NCBI GenBank assembly: GCA_008671285.1
Contig: RPYR01000104.1
Location: 1-8,714 of the forward strand
DNA length: 8,714 nt
From: Collinsella aerofaciens
GTDB taxonomy: Bacteria > Actinomycetota > Coriobacteriia > Coriobacteriales > Coriobacteriaceae
Direction: 5' to 3'
Shown here: positions 1-5,954 of the stretch, one piece after another
Layout of the letters: every line of letters starts with the position of its first letter
Position numbering within the stretch: position 1 is the stretch's first letter
The notes under the pieces: generated by a model
What the model saw: only the letters and a program-made list of their open reading frames with translations
Told to the model about the DNA's origin: nothing
Database searches by the model: none
Translations under genes and position numbers: made by a program

Positions 1-388
1 CCCCGGCGTGTCTTCTCGAGGCGACTCGTACCGCGTGCGTCTGGTACAACGTGACGATGACGCGACGGCATTCGAGGCCGAATATCTGTCGCACCGTGAG
101 GCTGCGGCTGAAGACCTGATGCTCGCTTGTCGCATGACGCGTGGTGTTGCGTCCGACCTGTTGGTTCGTGCAGCTTGCGTCATCCCAGCGGGCGAGCTGG
201 CAGCTGCTTGCGATCGCGCGCTCGAATTGGGTCTTGCCATCTGGGTGCCCGATGGCGTCGAGGGATATGCGGGGCGCATCGCCTCGAAAGACGTTATCGC
301 AGGTCGCGCCTGTGCCCGTTTAGCGCCCACCCACTTGGGCTGGCTCGATGGAAATGTTCTGTTCGAGCTGTTTTGGGATCTAGCTTAG
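1..388 (+). CDS. hemW: HemW-like radical SAM protein, C-terminal fragment (5' end outside window)
   Basis: The frame is open from base 2 to the TAG at 386-388, giving the last 128 residues of a protein that starts upstream. HemW (once called oxygen-independent coproporphyrinogen III oxidase-like) is a radical SAM protein linked to haem handling. The radical SAM cysteines would lie upstream and cannot be checked. What is visible fits the HemW C-terminal domain: EAAAEDLMLACRMTRGV resembles the family's 'E..ee.lmlgLRl.eGV' helix, and the ending LAPTHLGWLDGNVLFELF resembles its 'lT.kG..l.n.vi.ell' end. hemW commonly lies just upstream of hrcA/dnaJ in Gram-positive genomes, which supports the call. 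The GTG at 8 is internal, not the start. The fragment is short and its motifs are loose, so the name depends partly on context. Confidence 0.75.
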   Translation, partial: PGVSSRGDSYRVRLVQRDDDATAFEAEYLSHREAAAEDLMLACRMTRGVASDLLVRAACVIPAGELAAACDRALELGLAIWVPDGVEGYAGRIASKDVIAGRACARLAPTHLGWLDGNVLFELFWDLA

Positions 389-398
389 GCCGCTCGGG

Positions 399-404
399 TA
401 GAAT
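399..404 (+). promoter_or_regulatory. Possible -10 element upstream of the first dnaJ
   Basis: TAGAAT at 399-404 lies in the 58-base gap between hemW and the first dnaJ and would start transcription near 411. It is preceded by GGG and sits inside a small inverted repeat, GGTA-GAAT-TACC (397-408). No good -35 box is seen at 16-18 bases; TTGGGA at 373-378 is 20 bases away. TATATA at 413-418 is an alternative -10, also without a -35 partner. This is a weak call from base pattern alone. No CIRCE or HAIR heat-shock operator was seen here. Confidence 0.3.
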
Positions 405-431
405 TACCAGAATATATACGCTGCTGTGAGC

Positions 432-437
432 AGGAGG
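432..437 (+). promoter_or_regulatory. Ribosome binding site that fixes the start of the first dnaJ
   Basis: AGGAGG at 432-437 lies 9 bases before ATG 447. The in-frame GTG at 426 lies upstream of this site and would add seven residues not expected before a J domain, so ATG 447 is preferred. A second ATG at 456, three codons on, is possible but is 18 bases from the site. Confidence 0.8.
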
Positions 438-446
438 TTGCCGCGC

Positions 447-1550
447 ATGGCGACGATGAACGAAAAAGATTACTACGAGATTTTGGGTGTCTCCAAGGAC
501 GCCACCTCGCGTGATATTCAAAAGGCCTTCCAGCAAAAGGCTCGCAAGCTCCATCCGGACGTTAACAAAGAGCCGGATGCCGAGGAAAAGTTTAAAGAGG
601 TTTCCGAGGCCTACGCCGTGCTTTCGGATGAGCAAAAACGTGCGCGCTACGACGCCATGCGTTCTGGCAATCCCTTTGCCGGTGCTCCTACGGCTTCGCC
701 CTATGGTGGCGGCTACGCCGGCAGCACGGATTATGGCAATCCTTTTGAGGGCGGCTTCCCCTTTGGTGGCGCTTGGGGACAGCAACGTCGTGGGCAGGCT
801 GCCTACAATCCCGAGAACGGCGCCAACGTGGTCGTCGATATCAAACTCGACGCCAAGGAGGCCAAGGGCGGTGCCCGCAAGACCGTCCGCTACACGCGCT
901 TCGACACCTGTAACAACTGCGGCGGCTCGGGCTCCGTTTCGTCTGAGCATGCCCATACCTGCCCGAGCTGCGGCGGCCGCGGCCACATCGACGTCGACCT
1001 GTCCTTCCTGTTTGGTGCGGGCACGTTTCAGTCGGTCTGCCCCGAGTGCGGCGGTTCCGGTAAGGTCGTGGCCGACCCCTGCCCCGATTGCGGTGGCAGC
1101 GGTCGTACTCGCGTAACCTCCGAGCAGACAATTGAGTTTCCTGCCGGCACGCACGATGGCGACGAGGTCCGCATTGGCGGCATGGGTCATGCTGGCACCA
1201 ACGGCGCCGCGGGCGGCGATCTGGTCGGCCGCGCCCATGTTGAGGCCGAGCGCCTGGAAGGCAAAGCCCGTACCGGTTTTTACCTGATGGGCATCGTGGC
1301 GCCGTTTTTGGTGCTGTCGGCCATCTCGGGCGTGTTCTCGGCCTTTGCCGTGATGTGCTTTATTCCGTTTACCATGGGCCTGTTCATGGTGCTTTCGGAC
1401 GGTGTGCTTCATCGCAGCCTGCTGTGGTGGAAGCGTGGTGCGATGCAGTTTGCCAACGGTTTTGCCAACGGCTTCATGTTCGCGCTCGTGTCGGTTTGGT
1501 TCGCGAGTTGCTCGCAACGGGCCATGCTTTCGCCGTATCAAATGCAATAA
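447..1550 (+). CDS. DnaJ-like co-chaperone with zinc-finger domain and hydrophobic, probably membrane-embedded C-terminus
   Basis: A 367-residue protein of the Hsp40 family, whose J domain stimulates the ATPase of DnaK. The J domain is residues 8-69 with HPD at 36-38. A Gly/Phe/Tyr-rich linker follows (about 74-117), then C-terminal domain I split by a complete zinc-finger region with four CxxCGGxG repeats: Cys155/158, 172/175, 198/201 and 212/215. Domain I seems to end near residue 266 after [11 protein letters not shown]. Where DnaJ normally has domain II and the dimerisation tail, residues 279-354 are strongly hydrophobic. They form about three membrane-type segments (roughly 279-299, 301-321 and 336-354), with a basic stretch [10 protein letters not shown] at 322-331. 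The positive-inside rule would put that stretch, like the J domain, in the cytoplasm. Overall length is near a normal DnaJ, so this looks like domain replacement, not truncation, and no other frame over 1250-1550 shows domain II. It lies directly upstream of a canonical dnaJ. Hsp40 membership is certain; membrane insertion is inferred. Confidence 0.85.
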   Translation: MATMNEKDYYEILGVSKDATSRDIQKAFQQKARKLHPDVNKEPDAEEKFKEVSEAYAVLSDEQKRARYDAMRSGNPFAGAPTASPYGGGYAGSTDYGNPFEGGFPFGGAWGQQRRGQAAYNPENGANVVVDIKLDAKEAKGGARKTVRYTRFDTCNNCGGSGSVSSEHAHTCPSCGGRGHIDVDLSFLFGAGTFQSVCPECGGSGKVVADPCPDCGGSGRTRVTSEQTIEFPAGTHDGDEVRIGGMGHAGTNGAAGGDLVGRAHVEAERLEGKARTGFYLMGIVAPFLVLSAISGVFSAFAVMCFIPFTMGLFMVLSDGVLHRSLLWWKRGAMQFANGFANGFMFALVSVWFASCSQRAMLSPYQMQ

Positions 1551-1564
1551 CATCAAACCCTCTG

Positions 1565-1592
1565 TTTGCGGTCGGCCCAGCTTGGGTATAGG
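1565..1592 (+). promoter_or_regulatory. Possible promoter for the canonical dnaJ operon
   Basis: TTTGCG (1565-1570) and TATAGG (1587-1592) are 16 bases apart in the 81-base gap between the two dnaJ genes. Transcription would start near 1599, about 33 bases before the GTG start. The match to the sigma-70-type consensus is partial. I see no CIRCE or HAIR operator and no terminator in this gap, so read-through from the first dnaJ is also possible. Confidence 0.4.
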
Positions 1593-1617
1593 ACGCACTG
1601 TGACAATAATGATAGTC

Positions 1618-1624
1618 GGAAGGA
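1618..1624 (+). promoter_or_regulatory. Ribosome binding site that fixes the GTG start of dnaJ
   Basis: GGAAGGA at 1618-1624 lies 7 bases before GTG 1632. The open frame runs back to a TTG at 1566, but the added 22 residues (including CDNNDSRKD) are unlike any DnaJ N-terminus and would overlap the proposed promoter. The GTG start gives MSENRDYYEVLGV, the usual DnaJ opening. Confidence 0.8.
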
Positions 1625-1631
1625 TTCGGTC

Positions 1632-2780
1632 GTGTCGGAAAATAGGGATTACTACGAGGTACTTGGCGTCGACAAGGATGCCGACGCGCGGACGATTAAG
1701 CGCGCGTTTCTAAAGAAGGCCCGTACCGTACATCCGGATGTTTCGGACGACCCCGAGGCCGAGGCCAAGTTCAAGGAGCTCAACGAGGCCTATTCCGTTC
1801 TTTCCGATGAGCAGAAGCGTGCTAACTACGACCGTTACGGCACCGCCGACGGCCCTGGTGGTTCGGGTTACGTCGATATCAAAGATATCTTTGGCGGCAT
1901 GGGCATGGACGACTTGTTCTCGTCGTTCTTTGGCGGCGGTGCCGGCGGTGGCGCCCGCAGTCGTTGTGAGCGTCGTCGCGGACGTGACATGGCCATCTCG
2001 CTTTCGGTGACGCTCGAGGAGGCGGCGCTCGGCTGCAAAAAGACGATCAGCTATGACCGCCTTGCTCCCTGCGAGGATTGCAACGGTACGGGCAAGGCTG
2101 ACGGTGCGACCGAAAAACAGTGCAGCCGCTGCCACGGCACGGGCTATGTCACCACGGTCCAGCGCTCTTTTTTGGGCCAGGTCCAGTCCTCTTCGCCTTG
2201 CCCCGACTGCCACGGCGAGGGCACGGTCATCGATCATCCCTGTGAGACCTGTGACGGCCAGGGCCGCACGCCTTCGCACGAAAAGATCGACATCGATATT
2301 CCCGCCGGCGTTTCGACCGGTCGCCAGCTGCGGGTGAGCGGCTTTGGCGAGGCCGGCCTTCGCGGCGAGCCTTCGGGCGACCTGATTGTCAACGTGCGTG
2401 TTGCCGACCATGAGCGCTTTAAGCGCAACGGTGACGACCTGTACCTGGTGAGCGATATCTCGATTGCGCAGGCTGCGCTCGGCTGCGAGATCGAGGTCGA
2501 GGGCATTATGCCCGACGAGGTCGTTAAGGTGACTGTTCCCGCCGGCGCCCAGTACGGCGACACCGTGAGCGTCAATAATTACGGCATGCCGCGCATTGGC
2601 GGTGGCGGTTCGCGTGGCCGCCTGATCGTGCAGCTGCGCGTGGTCGTTCCCACCAATCTTTCCAATAAGCAACGCGAGCTGCTCCGTGCTTTTGCCGATG
2701 AGATGGGCGATGACGTCGCTTCCGGTAAGAAGTCGGTGACCGACCGTATCAAGAGTGCCCTCGACGATATCCTCGATTAA
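1632..2780 (+). CDS. dnaJ: Chaperone protein DnaJ (canonical type I Hsp40)
   Basis: A 382-residue DnaJ, a usual length for the family. It delivers unfolded clients to DnaK and triggers ATP hydrolysis through its J domain, in the cytoplasm. The J domain spans about residues 6-67 with HPD at 34-36. A short Gly-rich linker follows, including DIFGGMGMDDLFSSFFGGG. The zinc-finger region has four CxxCxGxG repeats (Cys147/150, 164/167, 190/193, 204/207). Domain I closes with GDLIVNVRV, and a full domain II is present (NGDDLYLVSDISIAQAALG, then VPAGAQYGDTV), ending in a typical C-terminal tail. It therefore has every part that the preceding DnaJ-like gene lacks. It is the likely head of the following operon, with mtaB starting 9 bases after its stop. 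In many genomes hrcA precedes this dnaJ; here a second DnaJ-like gene does. dnaK and grpE are not in the window. Confidence 0.96.
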   Translation: MSENRDYYEVLGVDKDADARTIKRAFLKKARTVHPDVSDDPEAEAKFKELNEAYSVLSDEQKRANYDRYGTADGPGGSGYVDIKDIFGGMGMDDLFSSFFGGGAGGGARSRCERRRGRDMAISLSVTLEEAALGCKKTISYDRLAPCEDCNGTGKADGATEKQCSRCHGTGYVTTVQRSFLGQVQSSSPCPDCHGEGTVIDHPCETCDGQGRTPSHEKIDIDIPAGVSTGRQLRVSGFGEAGLRGEPSGDLIVNVRVADHERFKRNGDDLYLVSDISIAQAALGCEIEVEGIMPDEVVKVTVPAGAQYGDTVSVNNYGMPRIGGGGSRGRLIVQLRVVVPTNLSNKQRELLRAFADEMGDDVASGKKSVTDRIKSALDDILD

Positions 2781-2789
2781 GGAGCCCGC

Positions 2790-4082
2790 GTGCTCGCACC
2801 CCATATTTCCGTCGTTAATCTCGGCTGCCGTGTCAACCGGGTAGAGTCTGACCGTATCACTGCCGATCTTATGCGCCTGGGCTTTGCTATTGTGGAGCCC
2901 CAGGATGCCGATCTGATCGTCATTAACACCTGTGCCGTTACGGGCGAGGCCGAGGCCAAGACCCGTAAGGCCGTCCGTCATGCGCTGGCCCATCCAAACG
3001 AGCCCTATGTGCTCGTAACCGGCTGCGTCGTCAACCTGCATCCTGAGGAGTTGCTGGAGCTCTCCGATCGCGTGATCGCCGAGCCGTCCAAGATTGACGT
3101 CGCCGAGCGTGTCTGCGAGGTGCTGGGTGTCGAATCCGATAGCGTTCCCGCCTGCAGCGATGGCGAGGTAGTCGATGCGCTCGGTCGTTCTCGCCTGGGC
3201 GTGAAGATTCAGGACGGCTGCAACCATCGCTGCACCTATTGCATTGTGTGGAAGGCACGCGGCCCCGAGCGCTCCGTGCCCGTTGAGTCCGTGCTCGAGC
3301 AAGTTCGCGAGGCCCAGGAGGCCGGCGTGCCCGAGGTGGTGCTGACCGGTGTGAACCTGGGCGCCTACGATGGCAAGAGCGCGACCGACGAGCATGTCGA
3401 AATCGATGAGCTGCTCGAGGCCATCATGGAGCGCACGTCTATTCCGCATGTGCGCATTTCCTCGGTCGAGCCCATGGATATCTCTGAGCGCCTGCTTAAG
3501 GTTATGGCGCGCTATCCGCAGCGTATCGCCCCGTTTTTGCACCTGCCCGTGCAGTCCGGCTGCACGGCGACCCTGCATCGCATGGGCCGTCCCTATAGCG
3601 CCGAGGCCTTTGAGGACACGGTGCGTATGATTCGTGCCATCTTGCCCCAGGCGTCCCTTTCGTGCGATGTCATCGTCGGTTTTCCTGGTGAGACGGACGA
3701 GGAGTTCGAGGAATCGGTGGCGCTGTGCCGCCGTGTGGGTTTCTCGCGTATGCACGTGTTCCGCTACAGCAAGCGTCCCGGTACCCTTGCTGCCGACATG
3801 CCCGACCAGGTGCCACCCGAGGTTATGGCCGAGCGCAGCCGCCGTATGCGGGCCGCCGCACAGGAGCTCGCTATTGCCGACGCTCGTCGTCGCGTGGGCA
3901 CGGTCGAGCGTGCCGTGCTCGAGTATGGTGACAACCTGACGCTCGGCTCGTTCCATCATGCCCGTCTTGACGATACCTGTGGACTTACAGCCCCGTGCCT
4001 GCTCGATGTTGCTATCATCGGAGTCGATGATTCCGGCTTGGTCCATGCACGCAGGGAGGTTCATGGAAGCCTCGAAGATTAG
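2790..4082 (+). CDS. mtaB: tRNA (N6-threonylcarbamoyladenosine-C2)-methylthiotransferase MtaB
   Basis: A 430-residue radical SAM methylthiotransferase. MtaB adds a methylthio group to t6A37 in ANN-decoding tRNAs, giving ms2t6A and helping decoding accuracy. The N-terminal UPF0004 domain has the three cysteines for the auxiliary 4Fe-4S cluster: Cys13 (LGCRVNRVESD), Cys48 (INTCAVTGEAE) and Cys79 (VTGCVV). The radical SAM cluster motif is CNHRCTYC, Cys144/148/151. LHLPVQSGC and CDVIVGFPGETDEEF are typical of the family core. The last 60 or so residues fit a TRAM-like RNA-binding domain. 'LGCRVN' and the position after dnaJ favour MtaB over MiaB or RimO. The start is GTG with AAGGAG (2779-2784) five bases upstream, overlapping the dnaJ stop codon. 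The 3' end overlaps phoH by 20 bases. The loop after the third SAM cysteine reads CIVWKARG, where I would expect CIIPYARG or similar. Confidence 0.93.
   Translation: MLAPHISVVNLGCRVNRVESDRITADLMRLGFAIVEPQDADLIVINTCAVTGEAEAKTRKAVRHALAHPNEPYVLVTGCVVNLHPEELLELSDRVIAEPSKIDVAERVCEVLGVESDSVPACSDGEVVDALGRSRLGVKIQDGCNHRCTYCIVWKARGPERSVPVESVLEQVREAQEAGVPEVVLTGVNLGAYDGKSATDEHVEIDELLEAIMERTSIPHVRISSVEPMDISERLLKVMARYPQRIAPFLHLPVQSGCTATLHRMGRPYSAEAFEDTVRMIRAILPQASLSCDVIVGFPGETDEEFEESVALCRRVGFSRMHVFRYSKRPGTLAADMPDQVPPEVMAERSRRMRAAAQELAIADARRRVGTVERAVLEYGDNLTLGSFHHARLDDTCGLTAPCLLDVAIIGVDDSGLVHARREVHGSLED
4053..4059 (+). promoter_or_regulatory. Ribosome binding site of phoH inside the mtaB 3' end
   Basis: AGGGAGG at 4053-4059 lies only 3 bases before ATG 4063 (4 if GGAG at 4055-4058 is the paired core), which is tight. 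It sits within mtaB coding sequence. The frame is open back to 3958, but upstream residues do not resemble PhoH, so ATG 4063 is the supported start. Confidence 0.65.
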
Positions 4083-5049
4083 ACTTACCGTTCCCGAGGG
4101 GATTGATCCCTCGCGCGTTTTGGGCGCCGGCGACGGCGTCCTTCGTGCGCTGGAGAGCTCAGTTCGCGCCCACGTGGTCGCCCGTGGCGACAGCATCTCC
4201 GTGAGCGGCGACCCGAACGAGGTCGAACTCGTGGCGCGCTTTTTCGAGCATGCTTTTCGCGAGGCGGCCGCCGGGCGCACGCTGTCTGCCGACGATGTTT
4301 CTCGCTGTCTGGCCGTCTTACGCGACGGTGAGCACGAGGCTACGTCGCTTCGCGATGACGTGCTGCTTTCGTATCGCGGCCGCGTCATTCGCCCCAAGAC
4401 GCTCGGGCAAAAGCGCTATGTGGATGCCATCCGCTCGCATACCATCACGTTTGGCTTGGGTCCTGCCGGTACCGGTAAGACCTATCTGGCTATGGCGCTC
4501 GCCGTTGCCGCGCTCAAGCGTCACGAGGTGGGTCGTCTGATCTTGACGCGTCCGGTTGTCGAGGCGGGGGAGAATCTGGGCTTTTTGCCCGGTACCCTTG
4601 AGGAAAAGATCGATCCCTACATGCGTCCGCTCTACGACGCCCTTTTTGACATGATGGATCGCGAGCGAACCGATGAGCTTATGGAGCGCGGCGTGATCGA
4701 GATCGCCCCGCTTGCCTACATGCGCGGCCGCACGCTGAGCGATGCTTTCGTGGTACTCGACGAGGCGCAAAATACCACGCCCGAGCAGATGAAGATGTTC
4801 CTGACGCGCCTTGGGTTCAACTCCAAGTTCGTGATTACCGGCGACCTGAGCCAGCGCGACCTGGTGGGTCGTCGTGGCGGTCTTGCCGACGTTGAGCAGA
4901 TTTTGGGCCGTGTCGACGATGTCGCATTTTCTCACCTCGAGCGTGCCGACGTGGTGCGCCATGCCCTGGTGGGTCGTATCGTCGAGGCATACGATACTTA
5001 TGATGATGTGCGCGAGAAACGCGCACGTGACCGGAAGGAGTCCCGTTGA
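4063..5049 (+). CDS. phoH: PhoH-family ATPase (PhoH-like)
   Basis: A 328-residue PhoH-like protein, normal for the family. PhoH proteins are cytoplasmic P-loop ATPases related to the helicase superfamily I core; their cellular role is poorly defined but is linked to RNA metabolism by gene context. The N-terminus (IRLTVPEGIDPSRVLGAGD) matches the family's opening. Walker A is GPAGTGKT at 133-140, Walker B is VVLDEAQN at 230-237, and ITGDLSQRDL at 258-267 is the sensor-type motif. RPVVEAGENLGFLPG (163-177) is another family signature. The ATG lies 20 bases inside mtaB and the stop overlaps the ybeY start, so translation of all three is probably coupled. Placement directly before ybeY and era, which work on 16S rRNA, fits a role in RNA handling, but that is inference. 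Confidence 0.94.
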   Translation: MEASKIRLTVPEGIDPSRVLGAGDGVLRALESSVRAHVVARGDSISVSGDPNEVELVARFFEHAFREAAAGRTLSADDVSRCLAVLRDGEHEATSLRDDVLLSYRGRVIRPKTLGQKRYVDAIRSHTITFGLGPAGTGKTYLAMALAVAALKRHEVGRLILTRPVVEAGENLGFLPGTLEEKIDPYMRPLYDALFDMMDRERTDELMERGVIEIAPLAYMRGRTLSDAFVVLDEAQNTTPEQMKMFLTRLGFNSKFVITGDLSQRDLVGRRGGLADVEQILGRVDDVAFSHLERADVVRHALVGRIVEAYDTYDDVREKRARDRKESR

Positions 5050-5555
5050 GTGTATTGATCAGCAACGATGCCGAGCTCGATACGCTGCTCGACGCGCAGG
5101 AGGTGGAGCACATCTGCGAGGTTGTGCTTGCCGCCGAGAGCGTTGAGCGTGAAGTCGAGATTTCCCTTTCGTATGTCGACGAGGACGAGATGCACGAGCT
5201 CAACCACGAGTGGCGCGGCATCGACCGCACCACCGATGTGCTCTCGTTTGAATGCGACTCGGCCTTTGACGATGACATTCCCGCCGATGAGACGCTCGAG
5301 CTCGGCGATATCATCTTGGCCCCGGAGGTCATTGCCCGTCAGGCCCCCGGTTTTGGCAATAGCCCCGCTGACGAGTGCCGTCTGATGCTCGTTCACGGCA
5401 TGCTGCACCTGCTGGGCTATGACCATATTGATGACGACGAGGCCGAGGTCATGGAGGCCCGCGAGGACGCCATCCTGCGCGATCTGGCGCTCGAGCGCGG
5501 CGAGGACCCCAAGCTAGTCCACGTCGGCCCCATCACCAACCACGCCCACGACTAG
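5046..5555 (+). CDS. ybeY: Endoribonuclease YbeY (rRNA maturation factor)
   Basis: A 169-residue YbeY, a zinc-dependent single-strand endoribonuclease needed for 16S rRNA 3'-end maturation and 70S quality control. The metal site is HGMLHLLGYDH at 117-127, with His117, His121 and His127 as ligands. RTTDVLSFE (61-69) and ELGDIILAPEV (86-95 region) are the other family signatures. The start is TTG 5046, overlapping the phoH stop by four bases (TTGA), with AAGGAG at 5035-5040 five bases upstream. A second in-frame TTG at 5055 is too far from that site. The protein continues past the HGMLH domain with an acidic, His-containing tail of about 30 residues that is not obviously part of the core fold. 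Position between phoH and dgkA/era is the standard arrangement. Confidence 0.95.
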   Translation: MSVLISNDAELDTLLDAQEVEHICEVVLAAESVEREVEISLSYVDEDEMHELNHEWRGIDRTTDVLSFECDSAFDDDIPADETLELGDIILAPEVIARQAPGFGNSPADECRLMLVHGMLHLLGYDHIDDDEAEVMEAREDAILRDLALERGEDPKLVHVGPITNHAHD

Positions 5556-5564
5556 GAGCCGTCT

Positions 5565-5942
5565 ATGATTCCCGGATCGAACAAGGACCATCCGTCCTTC
5601 TTAAAGTCGTTTTCCTACGCCATGGAGGGCTTCGTCACCGCCGTCAAGACCGAGCGCAACATTAAGGTCATGCTCGTGGCGGGCGTGTGCACCGTCATTG
5701 CCGGCTGTATCGTGGGCCTCGACATTGCCGAGTGGGCCACGATTATCATCTGTTGTGGCCTGGTGATTCACGGCGAGCTGTGCAACACCGCTATGGAGGC
5801 TATCGTCGACCTAGCGACCCAGGAGCTCCATCCGCTGGCCAAGCGTGCGAAGGACATCGCCGCCGCCTCTGTATACATTCTTTCCATCACCGCCGCGATT
5901 GTGGGCGTGCTGGTATTTGCCCACGCGCTCGACTTTATTTAG
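5565..5942 (+). CDS. dgkA: Diacylglycerol/undecaprenol kinase, DgkA family
   Basis: A 125-residue small membrane kinase. Gram-positive members mainly phosphorylate undecaprenol, feeding the lipid carrier of cell-wall synthesis; proteobacterial members use diacylglycerol. Three membrane segments are visible, about residues 33-52, 55-70 and 102-121. The catalytic signature is ELCNTAMEAIVDL at 71-83, giving the family's ExxNTAxE pattern with Glu71, Asn74 and Glu78. AKRAKDIAAASV (92-103) is the second conserved block. The N-terminal stretch FSYAMEGFVTAVKTERN (16-32) fits the amphipathic surface helix and its conserved ERN. ATG 5565 has AGGAG six bases upstream (5554-5558), starting within the ybeY stop codon. 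Context (ybeY-dgkA-era) matches the Gram-positive arrangement, which favours undecaprenol as substrate, but the sequence alone does not settle it. Confidence 0.92.
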   Translation: MIPGSNKDHPSFLKSFSYAMEGFVTAVKTERNIKVMLVAGVCTVIAGCIVGLDIAEWATIIICCGLVIHGELCNTAMEAIVDLATQELHPLAKRAKDIAAASVYILSITAAIVGVLVFAHALDFI

Positions 5943-5954
5943 AAAGGGATTTTC

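Noticed and set aside
389..446. CIRCE or HAIR heat-shock operator before the first dnaJ
   Set aside because: No TTAGCACTC/GAGTGCTAA or CTTGAGT/ACTCAAG type repeat is present; only a four-base-arm repeat (397-408) is seen.
1503..1515. GCGAG-TTG-CTCGC hairpin near the end of the first dnaJ as a terminator
   Set aside because: It lies within the coding sequence, has only five pairs and is not followed by a T run.
1250..1550. A frameshift as the reason the first DnaJ lacks domain II
   Set aside because: The other two + strand frames in this stretch show no DnaJ domain II sequence, and the actual frame encodes a coherent hydrophobic region with a proper stop.
294..1598. A 434-codon open frame on the - strand opposite the first dnaJ
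   Set aside because: It overlaps a clear Hsp40 gene, is rich in Arg/His/Ala/Gly without a domain, and extends into hemW, so it is a composition artefact.
1710..4397. An 895-codon open frame on the - strand
   Set aside because: It runs antisense through dnaJ, mtaB and the start of phoH, crossing their boundaries. Its protein is low-complexity (rich in Ala, Gly, His, Leu, Arg) with no recognisable domain. Long antisense frames arise from GC-rich codon use in real genes.
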